Under the pieces are notes generated by a model. That model saw only the letters and a list, made by a program, of their open reading frames with translations, was not told the DNA's origin and ran no database searches. Source: Aurelia coerulea (taxonomy: Eukaryota; Cnidaria; Scyphozoa; Semaeostomeae; Ulmaridae). Taken from it: a stretch of DNA of 64,000 nucleotides. The DNA is taken from contig CM076943.1 of assembly GCA_039566865.1 (NCBI GenBank), forward strand, positions 29,520,663-29,584,662, written 5' to 3'. The position numbers were made by a program, and so were the translations under genes. Of this stretch, positions 12,301-20,980 are shown piece by piece. Every line of letters begins with the position of its first letter. Positions within the stretch are counted from its first letter, which is position 1.

Positions 12301-15300
12301 AAGTGGAACAAACAGCAAATGCACTGTTGAATTGGAGCGAATTATCAGAATGGCTCAAAATTGCGGGAAAAGTCGTAGGAAACTCATTTTTACGTCCCTG
12401 AACTCCAATCTACCGTCACATATTCAAGATTTTGTCACCTAATGTCTCTATGTGGCTCTAAAAGTGGAACAAGCAGCAAATACACTTTCGAATTGGGGCT
12501 AATTATCACAATGGCTCAAAATTGCTAGAAAATTCGTAGGAAACACAGTTTTACGTCCCTGGAATTCGAATCTGCTGTAACATATTTAAGATTTTGTCAC
12601 CTTATGTCTCTATGTGACTCTAAAAGTGGAACAAACAGCAAAGTCACTGTCGAATTTGGGCCAATTATCAGAATGGCTCAAAATTGCTATAAAATTCGTA
12701 GGAAACATAGTTTTACGTCCCTGAATTCGAATCTGCTGTCACATATTTAAGATTTTGTCACCTAATGTCTCTATGTGGCTCTAAAAGTGGAACAAACGGC
12801 AAATGCACTGTCGAATTGGGGCCAATTATCAGAATGGCTCAAAATTGCTGGAAAATTCTTAGGAAACACAATTTTACGTCCCTGGATTTGAATCTGCTGT
12901 CACATATTTAAGATTTTGTCTCTATGTGGCTCTAAAAGTGGAACAAACAGCAGATGCACTGTCGAATTGGGGCCAATTATCAGAATGGCTCAAAATTGCT
13001 GGAAAATTCTTAGGAAACACAATTTTACGTCTTTGGATTTGAATCTGCTGTAACATATTTAAGATTTTGTCACCTAATGTCTCTATGTGGCTCTAAAAGT
13101 GGAACGTAAAGAGATACATTTGCAAAATGGGACCGATTTTTGGAAGTTCTCAAAATGAGGCCAAATTTACCAGAAGATGCAAGGACGCAGCGCAAAAATC
13201 AAATCTGTTGCCATTTGTTGAAAAAGTTGTCACCTTATGTCGTTATGTGCCCTTAATGTGGCACAAAGAGCATACACATTGGCCAAATGGGACCAATGAT
13301 CAAAAGCACTTGAAGTTGCCTGAGAGGTTGCAGAGCGGACAATTGCTTGGTGCTAAATTCGTATATATTGTCAATTTTTTAAATTTTTGTCACCAAATCT
13401 GCTTGTATGACGTTTTCATCTTGCAAATTCTGCAATGCAGGTAGCCACAGGTTGATTCGAATGAAGAGAACAGATGCAACTGGAGCCAAGCGGCGATTAT
13501 TGCGTTGCAGAATTTGCAGAATCTGCTTGTATGACGCTTTCTTCTTGGAAATTCTGCAACGCAATAATCGCCGCTTGGCTCCAGTTGCATCTGTTCTCCC
13601 CATTCGCATCAACCTGTGGCTACCTGCACGAGAAAGAAATGTGTGAGAAATCTATGTTGCAAGAACAGAAATACCATGGTTTAGGCACAAGCAAAGAGAT
13701 TGGCTACATGCAGTGGGGTCACACTCATAGTATCCTTTGTATAGCACATACAAAACTGTTGGTAAAATTCATTGACAAATCTGCCATTACCCATTTGGCT
13801 ACTCAACAAAGGCTCTTACCATTGGTAAATTTTACAAGGAAAAAGGTTAAGATTTAGTCAACAAGATTTTTTTCTCGTTTTTTCGTACCTTTTCTTGGTG
13901 AAAGCTGCAGCTTGTGTAGCTTGAAAGCTGCATACCAAATACGGATAAATTCAAAACGAAATGATGCACTTGTAAATTTCTTCGCTCGCAGGTTGCTGTT
14001 TTCCCCTTTTGCTGTTTTCATAATTTGCAAGACGAAAAGTTCATAGAAGTGCAATAAATGTTCCAACCCAGGGGAACCATTTGCGATCTGCAAGTTATCT
14101 CCACTGAGGTCTTGCTGGAATTATTACCATATCCAGAGAGCATATGATGTACCGAACAGTCAATCGCAAGAACAGTAAATGGAAGACTGACTTGTTGAAA
14201 CTTGTTGATGTGACTTCATATTCATGGTTTAGCTTTAGCTTTATCTTCTCAAACAATGTTTCATTTGGATGAAAAGAAGTTTTGCAAAGTTCCCATTTTG
14301 TCACAATAGGAAACGGTCAAAAGTGAAAAAACAGGCAAAGTTTCAAGTTTAGTCGCTTCTCATTTCTTGTTGGTATTGATAGGATAGATTTCTGTTTTTA
14401 GCTTCGTCACTTTATTGAGCGATATGTCCCTGATTAGTGTCTCGTTGAATTTCAAGAAAGTGAAACGACAGCTTATGCCACTCTTGGTGCCATTTAGAGA
14501 CACTTTGTACCATATTTTCCCAAATTGATACCAGAATTGGATTCAGCATTCCAAAATTGTGCTTTCTGTAAAATCGCATGTAATTTGGCCAAATGCGTAT
14601 TTGGCCAAATATTGCATCCCAATTTGTTTTTGTTCCACTTTCATCGCCAAAGAGAGACAAAAGTGACAACATTTTTACAATGTATCAATAGATTAAATTT
14701 TGGTGGACTGGAATCGTCTACTCTGCAAGTTTTTGAGCATTTCCGAAATGTTTGCTTTTGTTCCAATTTTAGGGCCAAATAGAAACACAGGTGACAAAAT
14801 TTTCAAAAATTGACAACAGATACGAATTTAGCACCAATCAATTGTCCGTTCCGCAACTTCTCAGGCAATTTAAAGTATTTTTGATCATTGGTCCTATTTG
14901 GCCAATGTGTATGCTCTTTGTGCCACATTCAGGGCACATAACGACATAGGGTGACAACATTTTCAACAAATGGCAACAGATTTGATTTTTTGCTCTGCAT
15001 CCTTGTATCTTCTGGTGAGTTTGGCCACATTTTGAGAACTTCCAAAAATAGGTCCCATTTTGCAAGTGTATCTCTTTATGTTTCATTTTTAGAGCCACAT
15101 AGAGAAATTAGGTCACAAAATCTTAAATGTGTGACAGCAGATTCGAATCCAGGAACGTAATACTGTGTTTCCTACGAATTTTCCAGCAATTTTGAGCCAT
15201 TCAGATAATTGGCCCCAATTCTACAGTGCATTTGCTGTTTGTTCCACTTTCAGAGCCACATAGAGACATTAGGTGACAAAATCTTAAATATGTTACAGCA

Positions 15301-18300
15301 GATTCAAATCCAAAGACGTAAAATTGTGTTTCCTAAGAATTTTCCAGCAATTTTGAGCCATTCTGATAATTGGCCCCAATTCGACAGTGCATCTGCTGTT
15401 TGTTCCACTTTTAGAGCCACATAGAGACAAAATCTTAAATATGTGACAGCAGATTCGAATCCAGGGACGTAAAACTGTGTTTGCTACAAATTTTACCGCA
15501 ATTTTGAGCCATTCAGATAATTGGCCCCAATTCTACAGTGCATTTGCTGTTTGTTCCACTTTCAGAGCCACATAGAGACATTAGGTGTTTCCTACGAATT
15601 TTCCCGCAATTTCGAGCCATTCTGATAATTGGCCCCAATTCGACAGTGCATTTGCTGTTTGTTCCACTTTTAGAGCCACATAGAGACATTAGGTGACAAA
15701 ATCTTAAATATTTGACAGCAGATTCGAATTCAAGGATGTAAAACTGTGTTTCCTACTACTTTTCTCGCAATTTTGAGCTATTCTCATAATTGGTCCCAAT
15801 TTGACAGTGCATTTGCTGTTGGTTCCACTTTTAGAGCCACATAGAGACATTAGGTGACAAAATCTTAAATATGTGACAGCAGATTCGAATCCAGGGACGT
15901 AAAACTGTGTTTGCTACAAATTTTACCGCAATTTTGAGCCATTCAGATAATTGGCCCCAATTCTACAGTGCATTTGCTGTTTGTTCCACTTTCAGAGCCA
16001 CATAGAGACATTAGGTGTTTCCTACGAATTGTCCCGCAATTTCGAGCCATTCTGATAATTGGCCCTAATTCGACAGTGCATTTGCTGTTTGTTCCACTTT
16101 TAGAGCCACATAGAGACATTAGGTGACAAAATCTTAAATAGGTGGTGGTAGATTGGAATTCAGGGACGTAAAACTGTGTTTCCTACGACTTTTCCCGCAA
16201 TTTTGGGCCATTCTGATAATTGGCCCCAATTCGACAGTGCATTTGCTGTTTGTTCCACTTTTAGAGCCACATAGAGACATTAGGTGACAGAATCTTAAAT
16301 AGGTGACGGTAGATTGGAATTCAGGGACGTAAAACTGTGTTTTCTACGACTTTTCCCACAATTTTGAGCCATTCTGATAATTGGCCCCAATTCGACAGTG
16401 TATTTGCTGTTTGTTCCACTTTTAGAGCCACATAGAGACATTAGGTGACTAAATCTTAAATATGTTACAGCAGATTCGAATTCCAGGGACGTAAAACTGC
16501 GTTTCCTACGAATTTTCTAGCAATTTTGCGCCATTGTGATAATTGACCCCAATTTGACAGTGCATTTGCTGTTTGTTCCACTTTTAGAGCCACATAGAGA
16601 CATTAGGTGACAAAATCTTAAATATGTGACGGTAGATTGGAGTTCAGGGACGTAAAAATGAGTTTCCTACGACTTTTCCCGCAATTTTGAGCCATTCTGA
16701 TAATTCGCTCCAATTCAACAGTGCATTTGCTGTTTGTTCCACTTTTAGAGCCACATGGAGACACAGAGGGACAATAATTTCAAAAAGTGACAGTAGATTT
16801 TATCTCAGTGGCCAAGAATAGTGTTTTTTGTAAAGTTTCGTGCAATTTCGAGCATGTTTGACCATCGCTGTCAATTCACAAGGTATTTATTATTTGTTCC
16901 ATTTTTAGAGCCACGTAGAGACAAAATGTTACAAAATTTTAAAAAATTGAAAGCAGATTCGAAATCAGGGCCCTGAAATTGAGCTTTGTGCCAAGTTTCA
17001 TTGATTTCTGACAACTCTGATTTTTTCACTATGAGTGGGACGAGAAAAGTCAAAAGTGGGACACAGCGCCTGAGAGGGTTAATACGACCATATGGACATA
17101 CCGATCTCCAAAATAGTCTTCTAATGCAGATTTTATTGTATGGTGATAAAAATTTCCCAGATGAAGTTAATAAAGATATACTCCTGCTTAGAGGCGTACG
17201 CAGCACCTCAGAAGCGAGGGGGTCTGGGGCGTAGCCCTAGAAAAATCTTTGTGACCACGCCCTTCAGACGCTCGGAAAATGAGGGAAACGCCCTTTTTAC
17301 TTATATTTTGCATCGTAAACATGACTGCAATGAACACAAAATAGGCAGGATGTTTTGTTGAATTTGCATTGACAATTTATACCCAGCATATCAAGTACGA
17401 ATTACAAAATCGCTTTTCTTCTTTACTGTAAAATTGATTTGGCGCTAGTTGTTGCATGAGCGATAGGACACCAAGTGTGTGCCACCTTAACGTTATTTTG
17501 GTAGCGAGCCACCTTAATCGATTGTTTTTAGTGTTTTTGCCTATTTTTACTTGGTAGTGAGCCACCTTATCGCGGTTTCGCCATTTTGAAATTTTTGGTA
17601 GTGAGCCACCTTAAGTGCAGATCCACCTTAACGGTAGGGTGGATCTGCACTTAAGGTGGCTCACTACCAAAAATTTCAAAATGGCGAAACCGCGATAAGG
17701 TGGCTCACTACCAAGTAAAAATAGGCAAAAACACTAAAAACAATCGATTAAGGTGGCTCGCTACCAAAATAACGTTAAGGTGGCACACACTTGGTGTCCT
17801 ATCGCTCATGTAGACTTATGACGATGAGTCCCTTGTATCCCTGCGGTACCTTGCTCACAGGGACTCATAATGAAACAGTTATAAACCTGACCCTATCTTC
17901 TGCATTCGATTGATCGAATCTGGATCGAACGACTGCTTCGGCTCTGTTCAACGGTCACTCCTCAGAAAGGAAATGCGATAGAAACCACGGTAAGCAGACA
18001 CTTAATCAACAAAACTTGGTATTCATCTGAAGAAGAAAGTTCACTTTACCTGGTGAGTGCAAAATAAGTCTTTTAATGCTGCAATTTCCATGTTTTTAAG
18101 ACCAAGACATAACAGAGAAATCTTCAAGTACCTGCTGCAGCAACTTCCTTCAAATTTAGTCAACTGCGTCAATCGAATTGAAGGTTCGAAACTGATTGTT
18201 CTTCGCCAAATCTCGCATTCTGATTGGTATGCTAGGAATCCCAGCATATTTGGCCTAATAGGGTCAGGTTTTTCAGAGTAATATTATGAGTCTCTGTTGA

Positions 18301-20821
18301 CTGAAGCGCCATCTTGAAGTCAAAGAGCACAGGGAAACAAGAGACTCATCGTCGTAAGTCTATCGCTCATGGTTGTTGTTATGATATTCAGGAAATCCCT
18401 CTTGTCGCCACTTCATCGTTGTTTAGTCAGTAAATGGCATCTTTTGCAAGAATCTTTTGAACACAGGAAAATTTTGAAAACAGACATTCTACTTTGGCTT
18501 AGAATGCCTCTCCCAACATCGTTCAAGCATTTCTTAGAAACGCAAAGCATTGCTCCACCAAACCTTAGACAAAACCATTCTCTCCTTGCTGTTCAAGAAT
18601 CTCGAAGACCACCGCCTGAAAGATCTGCCTGACCCCCCCCCCCCCCTGAGGTACAAATTTTATTGCATTTTTGTACAAATCTCGAGGACCATCTTTTTTA
18701 AAAGTGGGGGGTCCAGACCCCCCCATTCCCCCCCCATCCCCCCCACGCCACTGCTCCTGCTAACGCTTAAATTCATCCACAAATCTGGTCGATTTGATTA
18801 GAAAATGTAAAACTCCGTTATAAGTCATAAAACCACAGCCACCATCTCCCATGTCCCATGTTCCTTTTTCCCTTTCTTTTATTTTTATTCGTGTATTTTT
18901 AAAGTCTACCTCAAATTAGATGCCAAGCAGTAGTTGCGATGATACCTAAACCACCCTTCTTAAATTCGAATTGATCGCAGACATTTCTCGTGGCATGTAA
19001 TTTGAGACAGACTATAGTAGTTTATTTTTAACCTCTGTGTCTATGGCCCCGGGGTAGTCATAGTCTTTTGCTCCTTGGGGTATCGTCCGAGTAGTATTGT
19101 AAAGTAATTTTGTAAGTAGTGTAGCTTGTATTTATGTATTGTAACTTTTTAATGGATATATAAAAAAAAACGCTTTAGAAATATCAAGGTATACAGAGCG
19201 AACGTCTAGAGTTGGATTACAGTCAAACGCAGAAAAGATAGAATGAGTAATGGAAACTAACTGATTTATCGTCGAGTCTCCCAACGATAGATAACTTGCT
19301 ATCGATCATTCAATCACATAATCATTGAACACACGCATTCACCAGACGTCATCACGTAATCCTATTGTCTGTACTAGAATAGATTACCCTGGGCTCTTGC
19401 TGCCGCCGGCTCTTTTTGCCCTAGGCTCTTGGTAATGTTACCACTATGTGTGCGATTTTCTAGATATAGGGTCATACCTCCAGTCTCCGGACACCTCCAG
19501 TACGCGGACAACAAGCGAAAATTCTTGTTTTCGTCAATAAAAAGACCGTAAATCCACGCAATTTTCTGGTCACTGAAACCTCGTTTTATTCTCATTCAAA
19601 AATTTCCGTCGAGAATTTCATCAGGCAAAGCAGATCATCTTCTGAGCAAATTGAAAATTGACAGCCAAGAATCCTTTCCATTGCCAGCATCAGTCAATAA
19701 ACCAATGAATTCAAACTTTGTTCGTTAAATCATTGGAAAATGTTGCGTTGAGACTCTTTCACGCTCCAATTGTTTGACCATATGCTTTGTTTTCAAATTC
19801 CCTTTGGAGCTCTGATGATTCCGTCTCTTATTCAGGATTCAGGGGGGTTAAAATTCAACCCGTTACTGACACGCCCCCCGGGGGGGTACTTTACATATTT
19901 TGGGTACGGGGACGTGCCATCAGGAAGGGTATCGATTTTCACGATTTTGGTATAAGGAACGGTATAGATTTTCACGATTTTGGTATGAGGAACGGTATCG
20001 ATTTTCGCAATTTTGGTTTAAAGAACGATCTTGGTATACTTTTTCAGAAAATTGGTATAAGGTCGGGTATACTTTTCGCAAAATTGGTATAAAGTCGGGT
20101 ATACTTTTTTGCAAAATTGGTATAAGGAACGGGTATGTTTTTGAAGCTTCAATGGCACGTCCCCGACCAAAACCTTGTCAAGTAACCCCCCCGGGCACGC
20201 CCCATCTCCAGTCTGCGGACACGTGTTTTCCATTTGTTTCTTGTGAGCTTCGAGGCCCTGTGGAAAAGCGCCAATTTAGGCCCAATTTTTACAGGATGTT
20301 ATCATCGATTTGTTTTGTTAATTTTGGCTTAAATCGAGAGCTTATTTGGAATCATTGTGATTTGCAAGGTATGACAATGAGTTAGCAATGGCTAGATTGT
20401 TGGAAATATTCTGAAATAATGTGCTTTTAGGCAAATTTGTAGTGAATTTATTACATGTCCGCAGACTGGAGGTCATGGCCGCCAACTGGAAAGAGATAAC
20501 AAGACAAAGAAGAGCCAAGAAGATTTTTGTGTCGAGAAATTGATTAAAATTTCATTTCGATATTCTGATAGCACATGTTTCAAACTCTTTTTGTTGTGAG
20601 TCATAGGTTCGTACGCGATTTCTAAGTGGTGAAAATTACCAATTTAATAATATAGTGTCCGCAGACTGGAGGTGTGACCCTAGATACCAGCAAAAGCTTC
20701 CTCGAAGTCTACTGCATGCATGCACTGCTGGAACTGCACCACGACAACAACAGCTCCAAACTGTAAACGGATTGTAACATAACATTTCCAATGAATTCAA
20801 AAATACTTACTTTTTAAACAT
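3301..20821 (-). CDS. MCTS1: MCTS1 (malignant T-cell-amplified sequence 1), four exons, 3' end missing
   Basis: MCTS1 is a PUA-domain protein that pairs with DENR to recycle 40S subunits and support translation re-initiation in the cytoplasm. Exons on the minus strand, in order: 20811-20821 (ATG then Phe-Lys-Lys, donor GTAAGT), 5427-5579, 4249-4346 and 3301-3434. All phases join (2, 2, 1, 0), giving 132 codons that align to the animal protein without a gap by my recollection. Recognisable parts are an N-terminal [18 protein letters not shown] segment, [11 protein letters not shown] at about residues 69-80, and the PUA core [20 protein letters not shown] at about 97-117. The donor after exon 4 is GTATCT at 3300-3296. 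The last ~49 residues expected of the family are absent from 1-3300 as far as I can see, so the final exon probably lies beyond the left edge. The first intron is 15.2 kb and full of transposons. Exon 1 has only 11 coding bases, so its assignment rests on the start codon, phase, donor and family N-terminus together. Confidence 0.9.
3540..4112. repeat. Interspersed repeat in MCTS1 intron, copy of the 46117-46690 element
   Basis: Sequence from about 3540 to 4112 matches 46117-46690 along most of its length, with scattered substitutions. Shared blocks include AGCAGATTATGT, GATAGGTTC.TTGCG, TTTGAATCTCCTGTTGTATTCG, TTTTTGGCCGGTT and GATAAGCATGTT. It ends with AATGCCCCTTTAA. The open frames inside it (3560-3817, 3579-3806) are fortuitous. 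Confidence 0.7.
5580..7640. other. Left part of MCTS1 intron 1, no gene
   Basis: No conserved coding sequence seen. The notable local feature is a strongly pyrimidine-rich plus strand at 6120-6360 (runs of CTTT/CCTTC), which creates a long but compositionally driven open frame at 5874-6545. Confidence 0.5.
7741..9236 (-). pseudogene. Non-LTR retrotransposon (Jockey/CR1-like) ORF2 fragment, copy A
   Basis: Minus-strand reverse transcriptase and C-terminal region of a non-LTR element. It reads [20 protein letters not shown], then [11 protein letters not shown], then, after a frameshift near 9030-9060, the catalytic FADDTS box. An in-frame stop (replacing the Glu of KVDEHKHLG) lies at 8740-8742. 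The frame then continues through [18 protein letters not shown] sequence and a C-terminal Cys/His segment to a stop at 7741. It starts abruptly inside the RT domain, so it is 5'-truncated. It is inactive because of the frameshift and stop. It belongs to the same family as the plus-strand copy that starts just to its right. Confidence 0.9.
9245..11853 (+). pseudogene. Non-LTR retrotransposon ORF2, copy B (endonuclease C-terminus + RT), 5' and 3' truncated
   Basis: The plus-strand frame begins inside the apurinic-type endonuclease domain ([12 protein letters not shown] near 9313-9350). It reaches a stop at 9707-9709, and a frameshift there leads into the long frame from 9706. RT motifs follow: [60 protein letters not shown] and FADDTSLF. 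The thumb/C-terminal region follows with [20 protein letters not shown] (a CCHC-like motif). Sense homology ends near 11820-11853. There the sequence switches into the foldback-like inverted repeat, whose ends carry an antisense fragment of the same LINE family. The open frame continues to 12174 but the last ~110 residues are not LINE sense coding. Confidence 0.9.
12124..13110 (+). repeat. ~160-bp tandem repeat array, left arm
   Basis: The landmark GTGGCTCTAA(A) recurs at 12131, 12291, 12452, 12614 (GTGACTCTAA), 12775, 12926 and 13087, a period of 160-162 bp with one 151-bp unit. Each unit carries AGTGGAACAAACAGCAAA, CAGAATGGCTCAAAATTGC, TTTTACGTCCCTG and TTTAAGATTTTGTC. Stop codons occur throughout and no gene is present. 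Confidence 0.9.
13437..13626. repeat. 190-bp inverted repeat (hairpin) in foldback spacer
   Basis: GCAGGTAGCCACAGGTTGAT at the left and its reverse complement ending CCTGTGGCTACCTGC at the right enclose near-perfect arms of about 80 bp (including GAACAGATGCAACTGGAGCC). The loop of about 30 bp contains AATCTGCTTGTATGACG, which also occurs just outside the left arm (13397). It is probably a small MITE inserted in the spacer. The four short open frames here are products of this symmetry. Confidence 0.85.
13640..14790. other. Central spacer of the foldback-like element, no gene
   Basis: No conserved coding sequence. The part from about 14430 to 14790 contains diverged versions of the subrepeat landmarks (for example TTTAGAGACACTTTG and TTGTTCCA...TTAGGGCCAAATAGA), so the repeat family extends, decayed, toward the middle. 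Confidence 0.5.
15080..16930 (-). repeat. ~160-bp tandem repeat array, right arm
   Basis: The reverse complement of the left-arm unit. The landmark AGAGCCAC recurs at about 15091, 15251, 15412, 15563, 15672, 15832, 15994, 16102, 16263, 16424, 16586, 16747 and 16907. Most spacings are 160-162 bp, one is 151, and two units are only ~108 bp. The spacing sets 151/109/160 and 162/108/161 follow one another, which suggests a three-unit block was itself duplicated. Confidence 0.9.
17455..17810. repeat. Perfect 173-bp-arm palindrome
   Basis: Arms 17455-17627 and 17638-17810 are exact reverse complements as I read them, separated by a 10-base loop (TTAACGGTAG). The outer end is CATGAGCGATAGGACACC. 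Each arm contains the phrase GTGAGCCACCTTA or a variant three to four times. The left flank ends GTTGTTG. The same GTTGTTG follows the right end once the 17811-18362 insertion is removed, a possible 7-bp target duplication. Confidence 0.95.
17811..18362. mobile_element. TIR element with 9-bp target duplication (Mutator-like MITE)
   Basis: Terminal inverted repeats TAGACTTATGACGATGAGTC and GACTCATCGTCGTAAGTCTA differ by one base. The flanks are identical 9-mers TCGCTCATG at 17802-17810 and 18363-18371. A 9-bp duplication is typical of Mutator-like elements. The element sits inside the right end of the perfect palindrome, so it is the younger insertion. No transposase frame is present in its 552 bp. 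Confidence 0.8.
18740..19170 (+). pseudogene. 3' end of a LINE (C-terminus and 3' UTR)
   Basis: The plus-strand frame ends [13 protein letters not shown] then a stop near 18801. This matches the C-terminus of the minus-strand LINE fragment at 52126-52906 (LTLNYIHKTGRFG). The following ~370 bp also resemble that copy's 3' UTR (a GGGGTAGTCAT block, a second short block about 30 bp on), ending in ATATAAAAAAAAA. It is preceded by homopolymer C runs (18633-18745) of unclear origin. Confidence 0.65.
19467..20682. mobile_element. TIR element (TAGGGTCAYACCTCCAGTC), 1.2 kb
   Basis: The left end TAGGGTCATACCTCCAGTC recurs inverted at the right end (GACTGGAGGTGTGACCCTA). GATA flanks both sides (19463-19466 and 20683-20686), a possible 4-bp target duplication. 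Internal copies of the same CCAGTCTGCGGACA motif occur near 20208 and 20460. Another repeat (19853-20206) is inserted in it. It ends about 130 bp from the MCTS1 start codon, close to the divergent promoter. Confidence 0.7.
19853..20206. repeat. G-run-bounded repeat with internal ~30-bp tandem repeats
   Basis: Bounded by CCCCCCGGGGGGGTAC and GTAACCCCCCCGGGC. Inside, GGTATAAGGAACGGTATCGAT-type units with TTTTCACGATTTTGGTAT recur about eight times. GGGGACGTGCCAT near the left and ATGGCACGTCCCC near the right form subterminal inverted repeats. A related, more diverged copy is at 59538-59874. Confidence 0.7.
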
Positions 20822-20980
20822 GATTGTGCTCTGCTGCCAGAGATTGCCTTCCTTTATTGTGGTCTTTTTCGATTATTAAATAATAAAATGGGCCTAAAAT
20901 AAGTCTTTCACCCAACTTCTATCAGAAGCGAGGCTATTCACCAGTACAAGGCTCCTTCAAGTTTACCAAGGGGTTCGAAA
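20822..20980. promoter_or_regulatory. Divergent MCTS1/MSL3 promoter region
   Basis: Only 159 bp separate the minus-strand MCTS1 start codon (20819-20821) from the plus-strand MSL3 start codon (20981). Both genes must therefore be transcribed outward from, or within, this stretch or through each other's first exon. An AT-rich block (TTATTAAATAATAAAATGGG at about 20873) lies near the middle. No strong TATA or CCAAT assignment can be made by eye, and transcription starts are unknown. Confidence 0.75.

Larger units (their letters stand above)
11820..17222. mobile_element. Foldback-like element: long inverted repeat with ~160-bp tandem subrepeats in the arms
   Basis: The sequence from about 11820 (AGACCCCCTCGCTTCTGAGG) inward recurs reverse-complemented ending near 17222. 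Arms are about 1.6 kb (left, to ~13400) and 2.4 kb (right, from ~14800), with a ~1.4 kb spacer. Both outer ends contain the same antisense LINE C-terminal fragment ([20 protein letters not shown], read outward from each arm), then tandem subrepeats, then matching inner segments (13130-13400 and 14800-15080). The arms differ in length mainly because they have different numbers of subrepeats, a hallmark of foldback elements (Drosophila FB, sea urchin TU). No transposase frame was seen. It could instead be a non-mobile inverted duplication of satellite DNA. Confidence 0.7.

Noticed and set aside
12131..13110. CRISPR array
   Set aside because: Regular spacing of ~160 bp with no unique spacers, in a eukaryotic intron; it is a satellite-type tandem repeat.
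18633..18745. Homopolymer C runs as a regulatory i-motif
   Set aside because: Similar C/G runs occur at several repeat edges in the window (51589-51623, 55725), so they are better explained as repeat components or slippage.
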